A stretch of 11,627 nucleotides of DNA, taken from Dictyocoela muelleri. Lineage: Eukaryota; Microsporidia. Positions 1 to 7,500 of this stretch are shown one piece after another. The stretch lies in NCBI GenBank assembly GCA_016256075.1, contig SDVU01000637.1, positions 1 through 11,627 of the forward strand, in the 5' to 3' direction. Made by a program: the position numbers and the translations under genes. Every line of letters starts with the position of its first letter. Within the stretch, counting starts at the first letter, position 1. The notes below the pieces were generated by a model that searched no databases, had not been told where the DNA came from, and was given only the letters and a program-made list of their open reading frames with translations.

Positions 1-755
1 CATTTTTTTCATTAACCATAAGGGTGAAATTAAAAAAAATAATATACCTTATTTTTTAGTCCGAATAATGACATTTTTCCGAATTATCAACAAGCCTTAA
101 AATATGTATTCACCGATAAATTCCTCGATTTTACTTCCTCCAACACCATTTTCTTTTCTCATCATACATTTAAGTATGACATATGAGACTCAATACCGTT
201 TGTATCTTCTCCTATTTCGTTAATTAATTTTTATTATGAATTAATTAATAATGTTTTAGCTGTAACCTTCGGTAAACTTATGAATAATATGGGAATATAT
301 CTGTATAGTTTGGATCCCCGGATAAATTTTTTGCTATAAAACGGAAAAAACATCTTTATTTTCGATTTTTTACTCCTTAAAAAATTTTCCTTATTAGTAT
401 ATCGATTGCGCTTAAATACGTGTTGTTCTAGGACTTTCATTACCGGTGGTATTTATTTTATAATAGTTCTACGCCTAGAAAGATGGGTTCAGCAGTTTCT
501 GCTTCATTCATCCCCCAAAAAAAATAGAATTTGTCAATATTCTTTTATAAAAAGCTCTCGGTTCTTTTTTTTTCAAAATTGTTTTAGAAGATAAATTTTA
601 CAACAAATAAATTCTTAATAGATACAATTGGTGATCGAAAGATGTATTATAACTATATATTTATTTATTGGGAATTTCTTTTTTATAAAATTTTTTTTTG
701 ACATCTTTTTGTTAAACGCCTATTCCCTTTATTTTTAATTCCATGTGAATTAAAC
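1..755. other. AT-rich spacer, no supported gene
   Basis: Only short frames open here: 68 codons on the minus strand (234-440) and 62 codons on the plus strand (406-594). Neither resembles a known family, shows a domain, or has a C-run start signal next to its ATG. The only structure I see is a 10-bp inverted pair, TTAATTAATT at 220-229 and AATTAATTAA at 239-248, which is weak evidence in DNA this AT-rich. Confidence 0.6.
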
Positions 756-810
756 GGGTGAAGTAAAGCAATATTGCAAAAAAGTATCTTATACATAAAT
801 TACAAAATAC
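756..810 (+). repeat. Left terminal inverted repeat of the Merlin-like element
   Basis: This segment pairs with the complement of 1668-1723. The outermost 30 bases align without gaps at 24 of 30 positions, then a one-base length difference is followed by a perfect 14-base match at the inner edge. Confidence 0.75.
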
Positions 811-1037
811 CTTATATGAAATACAATGAACATGGTTTAATCTGCATATTTAATATATTTTTAGTTGAATTAATACAGAAAAAGCGTTATGATATAGGTC
901 ATGGTGAGCTATACTTTACTAATAATGAGAAGCTGATGATGAGAAGCCGATGATTAGAAGTCAGTTTGTAAAAGAGAATAAGACATTGTCAAGTATATAC
1001 CGTTTTTATCCTCCAAGCTTTGTATGTTGACTAGATG

Positions 1038-1626
1038 ACAATAATACAGTATTACTTGTTCGGTATTGATTTTTGGGATATGTTTGGGTTGTTAGGGGTC
1101 TCTAGGGAAAATCATCTCATCTAAATTTCAAAGACTTGTGGCCACAGTATCAAAAAAATATATGAAAAAATCCAATCGGTGGTCAGGGTGTTATTGTCGA
1201 AAATTGATGTGTTTAAGATGATTACCCGTAAATATCATAAAGTTCATCACGTTGAAGTTGTTTTGTTACTAGAGATGATATAGAGGAGCTCGGATAGAAG
1301 AATAGCCAAGATATCGGTCGAAAGAAAAGATGTCTCTACATTTATTTCTCTTATTGAGAGGTATGTAAATCGAGGAAGTTTTGTATATACTGATGGTTGG
1401 AGGAGATGTTCTTCTTTAGTTGCACATGGCTATATTTATTTTTCAGTAAGCATCGCAATCACTTTGTAGATACTTTTACCTGCGTTCACACAAAACTATT
1501 GAAGGTAATAGGGCAGCCTTGAAAAGACATGGAGTTCCTAGATGTTTCAGTATTGGGTTGGGAGAAAGGCATCTATTCAGGTTCATGATATTACGGAATG
1601 AAAATTGTGGTTTGAATATATATTAG
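1038..1626 (+). pseudogene. Broken Merlin/IS1595-family transposase
   Basis: This was a DDE transposase of the ISXO2-like/Merlin group. An upstream segment starting at 1038 (IIQYYLFG...LLGVSREN) fits the helix-turn-helix region ahead of the catalytic core. IGGQGVIVE follows at 1175-1201. The first catalytic Asp is in 'ID' (codon 1206-1208). Next come RKYHKVHHVE, SSDRRIAKISVERKDVST and VYTDGW, which holds the second Asp (codon 1392-1394). 'IEGNRAALKRH' holds the catalytic Glu (codon 1501-1503), and HLFRFMILRNEN is the family's C-terminal 'FMWRRKN'-type motif, ending at a stop at 1624-1626. It is inactive. The frame shifts near 1202, between 1440 and 1451, and between 1491 and 1498. In-frame stops lie at 1281-1283, where relatives have Glu, and in the upstream segment. 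All three catalytic residues are still readable, so decay is moderate. Confidence 0.8.
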
Positions 1627-1667
1627 AAATATTAATAAACATTTTTTTCTGATCGTTTGGAATAAAA

Positions 1668-1723
1668 GTATTTTGTAATTTTTAGTACAAACCACTTTTT
1701 TGCAATTTTGATTAACTTTATTC
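1668..1723 (-). repeat. Right terminal inverted repeat of the Merlin-like element
   Basis: This is the complement of the left end at 756-810. It shares the perfect blocks ATTGCAAAAAAGT and AAATTACAAAATAC. It begins about 40 bases after the last recognisable transposase codon, as expected for a compact element. Confidence 0.75.
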
Positions 1724-2685
1724 AAAGTGAATATTTTAATTAAAATTTTTAATTATAATTGTTGCAGATTTTACCTATTTCACAATATTTTTTGAGTACA
1801 AAGTTAAAAATTTCGTCAATTTCAATAAAAATTAGGGATCTTGAATTATTTTCCCACGGGAAAATAATGTATAAGTGTAAAAAGATAACACATGACTTAC
1901 GAAACTGAATTGATTATACTTATAATGGGGTACTAACTTATATATTTTTTAAAAAATAGATCAAAAGGCCACCTTATTTCTTCTTTAAATTGTCTTTTTT
2001 CCACCTATTAGAATGTGCAAAAAAGATGAATTAAGAGAAAATGCTAATTAAAAAAAATAAGACGTGGATTATTTAACTGAATGAATGATAAGAGACAATT
2101 ATATAAGAAATGATTGTGATCTCTTTTATATGACAATTAAAGGTTAATATTGTAACTATATTTTTGTTCATATTTTAAAAGAGATGAAAGTGGGCAAATA
2201 ATGTTGAGTTCGGGCAAATTAATTGCAATTTCAAATTTTTATTAATTAATTTAAATACATTAGGGTTTTTTTAGCAAATTTTATTTTAAATAAATTTTGC
2301 TCTTCTTTACTTTTGACATTAAAAATTGTATGCTCAAAAGTAAACAAGACCTGATACTTAAACATGTAATATATATGTCAAATTAACTATCTCATAATCA
2401 TTTTTACCGTAATGAATAAGTTTATTCTAAAACTCTATTTCTAACCCTTAATTAATTCAAGATTATTAATACATTAAAAGCAATCGTACGACGATAGTTG
2501 AATTTGAAACATTATTGTCTACAACAGAACTATATAGTACACATTATAATTAATAGAAAATAAATAATTCCCAAGAAAATAATACAACTATTTAAAAATC
2601 TTATAGAAAATATTTATGCATTAGCCGATTATAGTCAACACGTCAATAATAATTATAAAAAAAATAATTATTCGAATTTAATAGC
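1724..2685. other. AT-rich spacer, no supported gene
   Basis: No open frame of note and no recognisable RNA gene. It holds the 24-bp palindrome listed separately, and an 8-base direct repeat GGGCAAAT (2192-2199 and 2213-2220). The rest is low-complexity A/T. Confidence 0.6.
1845..1868. repeat. Near-perfect 24-bp palindrome
   Basis: Arms ATTATTTTCCC (1845-1855) and GGGAAAATAAT (1858-1868) match over all 11 bases with a two-base centre (AC). The three G:C pairs at the centre make it stand out from the A/T background. There is no T-run or gene end next to it that would make it a terminator. Confidence 0.7.
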
Positions 2686-2740
2686 AAAATCATTTTTAAA
2701 ATCATTTTTAAAATCATTTTTAAAATCATTTTTAAAATCA
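2686..2740. repeat. 12-bp tandem repeat, 4.6 copies
   Basis: Four exact copies of AAAATCATTTTT (2686-2697, 2698-2709, 2710-2721, 2722-2733) are followed by a partial copy AAAATCA. The unit is partly self-complementary. The array ends about 125 bases before the Src1-like start codon, and a 12-base palindrome TAATGATCATTA follows at 2752-2763. Confidence 0.9.
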
Positions 2741-2831
2741 ATTTAAATCATTAATGATCATTATTAATGTCAAAATCTTTTTTAATTTAAAGTTTTAAAA
2801 AATTGAAAAAATATTTTTACAACAAACTGCC

Positions 2832-2864
2832 AAATTTATTTAATTTAAAGTTATATCCCCACAG
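2832..2864 (+). promoter_or_regulatory. Microsporidian-type start signals of the Src1-like gene
   Basis: An AAATTT motif lies at 2832-2837, then a TTATAT stretch, then CCCC at 2857-2860, four bases before the ATG. C-run motifs immediately upstream of the start codon, sometimes with AAATTT, are a known core-promoter/start signal in Microsporidia. The same arrangement recurs at the other two genes of this window. Confidence 0.65.
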
Positions 2865-4469
2865 ATGGCAAAAGAAATTTTACCTGACGAATATCTTGAC
2901 AAAAATTTCAACTACGAAAAATGCACTAAAGACCAACTGCGTCGCATAATGTTCGACAATGGCATTGAGGATATTCCACCGCTGACAGCTAAGAAATCAG
3001 AGATCATACAATATTACAAGAAGACTATCCATGATAATATAGAATTATTGAAGGAAAAGTATAAAAATGTAATTGCTGATGGTCACGATATAACAAATTT
3101 TAGTGATGAGAATGTTTTTCAAAGTGAAGATGATAAGTCGAGGAATAATAATTCTGGAAGTAATTATGAAAATGATTCAGAGGAGGATGTTGTTTCTTTA
3201 AGGAGGAATAGGGCCAAACCTTTAAATAAGTCTTTTAATCATTATAAATCACCTAGGAGGTCTTTTATTTCTAATAATCAAAATATAAACAGTCCATTTA
3301 GTAAAAAAATGAATTTAATTAATACACCTGAAAAGAATATTTTTTGGAATAAATCCTCAAGAGATGATAGTTTTAGGAATGAAGAAATAAAAAGAAGATT
3401 GACTGAAAGGGAAACTAAAATTAATGATTCAAGTGAAGAGAGTGATCAAAAAAATCCATTTATTGAACAACAGAATCTAAAAAAAGTTGATAACGTAAGT
3501 CCAATGCATAAAATAATTATTAAAGAGAATCCAAACCTGCCAAGATTTGTAAAATATACGCCAAGAAGAAAACAATGGTTTTTTATTTTTTACATTTCTT
3601 TCCTAATATCTTTTTTAGTATATCTAAGATTTTTTTGCCCCTATTGCACCAAAGGATCTATTTTAAACATTTTTAACGACCCATTGAACATTGAAAATTA
3701 TTGTCTCCCCATCCCTTCAAATTCCTCTTTAAAAAATGACCGCATTGAATGCAAGCCAGGATTTAAGCCTGCGTGGTATTCATTTATCAAAAAAACTTGT
3801 ATCATGGATAAAAAAAAGGAAAAAGAACGCGAAAAACAAATCAAAGAATTGATAAGTTTCTTAAAAAGAGCTAGAACTGAATTTGAATATGGATTTAGAA
3901 GATCACCCAAAATAGAACTATCACAAATAAAAATATCTGAAGAAATTATGAACATAATTCTGACTTACAAAGAAATTAAAAAAGATGATAAGTTTATTTA
4001 TTCGACAGAATCACAATTTGTTCTAAAAATTTTCTTAAGGTTCTATTTTTCGAAAATAATCAGGTTTTTAGGAATACCCATTCTTATAATTACCCTGTCA
4101 ATAGCTTCAATCAAGTATTACTTTGTATCAAAAAGACGAAAAAGGGAGAATATAGCAAAAGCTAATGAAGTACTCAAAAAGGTTATGAATACGCTGACAA
4201 GTCAAGTTTTATTTCACTCTCGTGATACCAAAATTGATCCATTCATACCAATTACGCAGCTCAAAGATCTTTTCTCAAATAATAATAAGGTCTGGAAAAT
4301 TGTTGTTGAAAAAATCAGGGTTAATTCAAATATCAGAGAGTATTCGGCAATGTTTAAAGGTGAGAAACAGATGGTCTGGGAATATGTTGGACCATCTGTT
4401 TTTTCACATATCGGAATTAAGAGTGATGAAGAGATATCAAGTTATGTGAATAAGAATTTCAACAGTTGA
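2865..4469 (+). CDS. SRC1: Inner nuclear membrane protein, Src1/Heh1/MAN1 family
   Basis: This 534-residue protein probably anchors chromatin to the inner nuclear membrane. Residues about 6-52 form the HeH (LEM-like, helix-extension-helix) domain, with YLDKNFNYEKC, QLRRIMFDNGI and the basic AKKSEIIQYY end. Residues about 75-215 are a polar linker rich in Asn, Ser and charge, with basic patches (LRRNRAKPL, SPRRSF) that could serve nuclear import. The first membrane helix is about 238-257 and the second about 400-421. The segment between them faces the lumen and keeps five Cys (258, 261, 280, 296, 312), as in MAN1/Src1 luminal regions. After a basic stretch (KRRKRE, 423-428) comes the Man1-Src1 C-terminal winged-helix domain, about 445-512, with DPFIPITQLKDLF, VWKIVVEKI and the hallmark VWEYVGP. 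Domain order and length fit fungal Src1/Heh1. The chosen start is the first Met and has CCCC four bases upstream. No intron is needed. Confidence 0.92.
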   Translation: MAKEILPDEYLDKNFNYEKCTKDQLRRIMFDNGIEDIPPLTAKKSEIIQYYKKTIHDNIELLKEKYKNVIADGHDITNFSDENVFQSEDDKSRNNNSGSNYENDSEEDVVSLRRNRAKPLNKSFNHYKSPRRSFISNNQNINSPFSKKMNLINTPEKNIFWNKSSRDDSFRNEEIKRRLTERETKINDSSEESDQKNPFIEQQNLKKVDNVSPMHKIIIKENPNLPRFVKYTPRRKQWFFIFYISFLISFLVYLRFFCPYCTKGSILNIFNDPLNIENYCLPIPSNSSLKNDRIECKPGFKPAWYSFIKKTCIMDKKKEKEREKQIKELISFLKRARTEFEYGFRRSPKIELSQIKISEEIMNIILTYKEIKKDDKFIYSTESQFVLKIFLRFYFSKIIRFLGIPILIITLSIASIKYYFVSKRRKRENIAKANEVLKKVMNTLTSQVLFHSRDTKIDPFIPITQLKDLFSNNNKVWKIVVEKIRVNSNIREYSAMFKGEKQMVWEYVGPSVFSHIGIKSDEEISSYVNKNFNS

Positions 4470-4472
4470 AAT

Positions 4473-4478
4473 AATAAA
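4473..4478 (+). promoter_or_regulatory. Possible poly(A) signal of the Src1-like gene
   Basis: AATAAA begins four bases after the stop codon, with a second overlapping AATAAA at 4477-4482. This is suggestive only, because AATAAA is common by chance in such AT-rich DNA. Confidence 0.35.
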
Positions 4479-4659
4479 TAAAAATTGCAAATATTCAGAT
4501 CTTAAATTTTCTTGAATCAATTCAGAGTATTTTTTTAATTAATGTTATTTAACTCGTTTTAATTTTTAAAGATTTTTTATTTTAATACGAGTTTTGAAGT
4601 TACTTAATATTCCAGATGTTAACATACAATAATTCGTATTCAATTAGCATGGTTTAAAT

Positions 4660-4967
4660 ATCTTAATTTATATTATTAAATAATCAGATAGTTGCATAAA
4701 TCAATCAATAAATATAGAAAAACAGAGATATACAGTTGTTCCAGTGTGGTATAGCTGATTAAGATTTGGTCTAATATGACAATGAAGCAGAAGTGACTTT
4801 CACAGATCTAAGAATTACTGAAATTATACATCGCGTCAAAATTTGTAGTAAGAATAAGAATTCTTAAAACACACTAATGCCTGTATATCCTACTGAATTA
4901 CTGATCAAACGAAAACGCGTAAACATCTATGCATGTGTGTAGCTTGCTATAACGTATACTTGAACAC
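4660..4967 (-). repeat. Left arm of a long inverted repeat around the Slt11-like gene
   Basis: The core, 4729-4798, is the complement of 7301-7370 with 66 of 70 bases identical. Weaker similarity continues outward to about 4660 and inward to a shared GTGTTCAAG-NTATAC block (complement of 4954-4967; right copy 7140-7154). The distance from core to that block is nearly the same in both arms (about 174 and 166 bases), which argues for one ancestral sequence of roughly 300 bp rather than chance matches. No reading frame is visible in it. Confidence 0.8.
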
Positions 4968-5289
4968 GAAAAACCAAAGGCCTAAAGACTGGGGACGAGA
5001 CAACTCTCCGGGTTGACAATTATTGAAGCATGAAATATTATAAAAAGATAAAATTTTATATGCTTAAATTATTATGAACATAATAATTTTTGATGTAGCT
5101 TTAATTTTAATGATTTTTTTAAAAAAATAATCCTTTTTATAATAATACTTTTATAATAACTTTTAATAAACAAAGACTTTTATGATCATTAATTTATTTC
5201 AATCAAATAATACATTTTTATCATATCTTTTAATTTTTATTACTACTCTTAAAACACATTTATGTTTTATAAAGTTAAATTAATTGTAA
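4968..5289. other. Spacer upstream of the Slt11-like gene
   Basis: No gene seen. Bases 4968-5030 are less AT-rich than their surroundings and may be the inner remnant of the left repeat arm. The rest is A/T-rich, low-complexity sequence leading to the start signal at 5290. Confidence 0.5.
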
Positions 5290-5292
5290 CCC
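5290..5292 (+). promoter_or_regulatory. CCC start signal deciding the Slt11-like start
   Basis: CCC sits two bases before the ATG at 5295, matching the C-run spacing of zero to four bases at the other two genes. The farther ATG at 5262 has no such motif (its upstream is AAAACACATTT), so 5295 is the better start. Confidence 0.6.
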
Positions 5293-5294
5293 AT

Positions 5295-5480
5295 ATGCTT
5301 AAAATTTGTAACAACTGTCTTGGTTCGCAAAAACAAATTCGTATGGCAAAATATAATTCTAATAAAAAATGCAAAATTTGTAACTTATTTTTTGATACTT
5401 ATGAGTGGAAAAATAATGATAAAATTTTGACGACAAATATTTGTTCAAATTGTTGTAGTAATTGTCAATGTTGTGATTAG
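5295..5480 (+). CDS. Small zinc-finger protein like the N-terminus of splicing factor Slt11/Ecm2/RBM22
   Basis: The 61-residue protein carries four CxxC pairs in the order and setting of the Slt11/Ecm2/RBM22 N-terminal zinc region: CNNCLG, then QIRMAKYNSNKKCKIC, then an aromatic stretch ending in W, then NICSNC and CQCC. In animals and yeast this family joins the activated spliceosome and contacts U6 snRNA and the intron. There the zinc region is followed by a CCCH finger and an RRM, making a protein several times longer. Here a stop follows the last CxxC pair directly, and I find neither the CCCH finger nor the RRM downstream. All zinc ligands are intact, so this may be a functional minimal protein rather than a dead fragment. 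The start is set at the second Met because it matches the conserved beginning and has CCC two bases upstream. Starting at 5262 would add 11 residues (72 in all). Confidence 0.72.
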   Translation: MLKICNNCLGSQKQIRMAKYNSNKKCKICNLFFDTYEWKNNDKILTTNICSNCCSNCQCCD

Positions 5481-5602
5481 TCTTATTGGGTATATTAATT
5501 GTTTAATATCAGTATATTGATTAATCTTATTGATTATATTAATTGATTACTCTTATTGAGTATATTAATTGTTTAATATCAGGATATTAATTGTTTGATA
5601 TT
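5481..5602. repeat. Imperfect direct repeats directly after the Slt11-like stop
   Basis: Three repeats each begin TCTTATTG (5481, 5525, 5551) and continue TATATTAATTG. The first and third extend into TTTAATATCA, and the middle one is shorter (26 bases against about 44 and 50). The first starts at the base after the stop codon. An AATAAA lies farther on at 5655-5660. Confidence 0.75.
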
Positions 5603-5955
5603 TTTGAATTGTGAAACATTATTATTTGTTTGGTTTTGAAAAGCTTTAAAAGATAATAAATTGAAAAAAATGCGCGTTTACTTTTCTTTTTAAAACTTTG
5701 TTCTTTTTAATATTTATCAAATATTTATTTTTTTTAAATTAACATAAAAATCTTATTTGTCTTAAAATAAAAGTTAAAGTATTATGAAAACCCAAACTTG
5801 TGCTATTTTTCTCATTAAATTTGATTTATACAAAGCTGTGTGTTTTATTAAAAAAAATTATAAAATTTAGCATAATTTTATTCGGATAATATTTATTTAC
5901 CGTATTTAGTATTTAAAGAAGAGGTGAAAACAAGCGGCTTTTAATCCCATGCGAC
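5603..5955. other. AT-rich spacer
   Basis: No gene or RNA seen. The segment 5911-5935 (TTTAAAGAAGAGGTGAAAACA and on) resembles the complement of 6925-6950, but only at about two-thirds of positions. Confidence 0.5.
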
Positions 5956-6074
5956 CCCCTAGATTCTTGTGACCTTATAGATTCTATGTGGCCCGTAGAG
6001 ATTCTATGCGCCCCTATAGATTCTATGCGTTCTCCATAGATTCTATATGGCTTCTATAAATTCTATATGGCCTC
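5956..6074. repeat. About 20-bp tandem repeat, 6 copies
   Basis: Copies centre on ATAGATTCTATGYG followed by a short C- or GC-rich stretch. The GATTCT core (AATTCT in the last copy) begins at about 5962, 5980, 6000, 6019, 6039 and 6059, spacings of 18-20 bases. The array is clearly richer in G/C than its surroundings. Confidence 0.85.
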
Positions 6075-6320
6075 TTTATTTTTATAAAAAAAATAATCCA
6101 TATTCGATGAAATAAAATTCAAAATTTTTGCTATATCTACAAGAAATTGTATATGAGTTATAATCTGATGTTTCTTTAGGAAATAATTATTTTTAAAATG
6201 AATATTCATAAATTACCACTTATAAACAATACGCTGTTCATGGATTAATTACACTACTTTTTGCCGATATGCGTCAAAACACTCATCTAAACCTAGTTAT
6301 TTCATTTATGATTATTTTAA

Positions 6321-6351
6321 TATTAGAACGTGTCTTAAACAGCTATACCAT
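6321..6351 (+). repeat. Third, partial copy of the inverted-repeat motif
   Basis: These 31 bases match 7323-7353 of the right repeat arm at 27 positions, including CAGCTATACCAT. The copy straddles the left end of the MITE-like element, which links the two repeats. Confidence 0.6.
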
Positions 6352-6796
6352 GGAGTCTCAAAATGCCCATTTTTTTAAAAAAAAGACAAACCCCTAAAAA
6401 ATAAAATAAACCCATTAAATATTTAATTAAATTGCACCCCGTATCCCTCAAGCAGCTCTTCTAAAGAAATTAAACCCAAATCATAAAAACATCAAAGACT
6501 TTCAATTTTTATCTACATATTTCTTTTTTCTTCTTTTTAAATTTCCACCATCAATCAATCTGTTGAATTCAATTTCATTAAAAAATTGAAATTCTCTTAG
6601 AGTATTTAATATTTCATTATTCACTTGAGAAGACAATAGTCGTTACCATTTATTCCAGTGCTCTTATATCGGAACATAAAATCATAAAATGCGGAAATTT
6701 TATACTTTTTTGTCTATTTATCCATAAAAAATTAATCATTATAGGGAGGCACGTTTTTTCTGAAAATGGGCATTTTGTGACATAAATAGCTATAGA
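6340..6796. mobile_element. MITE-like non-autonomous element
   Basis: About 455 bp without coding potential, bounded by inverted ends. The left end runs ACAGCTATACC...GTCTCAAAATGCCCATTTT (6340-6373). The right end, on the minus strand, runs ATAGCTAT...GTCACAAAATGCCCATTTTC (about 6761-6796). The inner CAAAATGCCCATTTT block is perfect and the outer part is imperfect with a small gap. The layout resembles a short element moved by another element's transposase. The family is not determined, and no target duplication is clear. Confidence 0.5.
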
Positions 6797-7139
6797 ACGC
6801 TTAATAATTGTAAAACACTATTTTCGGTTAAATCAATGATAAAAACCATATGAACATTTCTTTAGTTCAAATTTCGTGTGGTCTTTTTCTTTAAAATTTA
6901 ATTAAATAAGGTCTTTATGAAGTTTTTGTTTCTCACCCCTGATTTAAAGTATAAAATCATGGCTCATAGAACTATTAAAATATAAATTTAGATATTTTTA
7001 GAATTTATAAGATTAAATAAGATTAGTTTATAAATCTTTTCATTAATTTGAATACTAATTTAAAAATATACATTACATGTTGACAATATCAATAATTACA
7101 TAACTGAAAAGTTATTTCCATAGATAATTTCAATTCTTT
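6797..7139. other. AT-rich spacer
   Basis: No gene or RNA seen. TTTTGTTTCTCACCCCTGAT at 6924-6943 stands out by base composition and partly mirrors 5915-5935. Confidence 0.5.
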
Positions 7140-7430
7140 GTGTTCAAGCTATACATCATCCCTAAATTATATAGAAGCTTATCCGATATGTGTTTTTTCA
7201 ACGACAGGAGAAGATAAAACTAATTATATACCTTTATGAATTTTAAGTACTGATTATGTTTTTTATTATATTTCATAAAACACATTGCGACACCTAAAAG
7301 AGTCCCTTCTGCTTCATTGTCATATTAGACCAAGTCTTAATCAGCTATACCATACCGGAACAACTGTATATTAATACTATATTTCTATAGTTATTGACTG
7401 CTTAATGTCATTCACTCATTATTTATTAAA
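7140..7430 (+). repeat. Right arm of the long inverted repeat
   Basis: The core, 7301-7370, matches the complement of 4729-4798 at 66 of 70 bases. Weaker similarity runs inward to the GTGTTCAAG block at 7140 and outward through TTCTATA, TTATTGA and ATTATTTA to about 7430. It ends next to the tRNA-like remnant. Confidence 0.8.
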
Positions 7431-7500
7431 ATGAAGACAGCGTGATTCGAACCTCTATACTTAAATTTTCTTTTAAAAGTGTTAACCACTGAATCTACTT
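7431..7500 (-). pseudogene. tRNA-like remnant (tRNA pseudogene or tRNA-derived repeat)
   Basis: On the minus strand there is an A-box-like TAGATTCAGTGGTTAAC (7482-7498) and, about 30 bases on, a perfect T-loop/B-box GGTTCGAATC (7444-7453). The spacing fits a tRNA. The flanking halves do not form good acceptor or T stems, so a working tRNA is unlikely. It aligns with a second copy at 8997-9056 along its whole length. Confidence 0.5.

Larger units (their letters stand above)
756..1723 (+). mobile_element. Degenerate Merlin (IS1595/ISXO2-like) DNA transposon
   Basis: A unit of about 970 bp has terminal inverted repeats of about 55 bp around a broken IS1595/Merlin-type transposase (1038-1626). 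The left end starts GGGTGAAGT at 756. The right end, read on the minus strand from 1723, starts GAATAAAGT. Two blocks match perfectly between the ends: ATTGCAAAAAAGT (left 773-785) and AAATTACAAAATAC (left 797-810). Merlin elements normally make an 8-9 bp target duplication, but I see no convincing one here; only GTGAAT recurs nearby (745-750 and 1727-1732). The length fits a compact single-gene Merlin element. It is old, because the coding region carries several frame breaks and stops. The outer ends are placed to within a few bases. Confidence 0.75.

Noticed and set aside
234-594. Two overlapping short open frames on opposite strands (68 and 62 codons).
   Set aside because: No family resemblance, low-complexity Lys/Phe/Ile composition, and no C-run start signal. 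They look like chance frames.
3698-4449. Open frames on the opposite strand and in another frame inside the Src1-like gene.
   Set aside because: They are shadows of a clearly coding frame and show no family features.
5262-5294. Eleven-residue upstream extension of the Slt11-like protein.
   Set aside because: The CCC motif and family similarity both point to the ATG at 5295.
5911-6950. A weak inverted pair (GAGGTGAAAACA versus the complement of TGTTTCTCACCCC) as ends of another element.
   Set aside because: Only about two-thirds identity over roughly 25 bases in skewed sequence; could be chance.
4731-7366. A Tc1/mariner-like element bounded by TA next to CAGTTG at both ends of the inverted repeat.
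   Set aside because: Similarity of the two arms continues outside the TA on both sides, so these points are not the element's ends, and no transposase is visible inside.
7431-7500. A functional tRNA gene on the minus strand.
   Set aside because: The T-loop is good but the T stem and acceptor stem do not pair.
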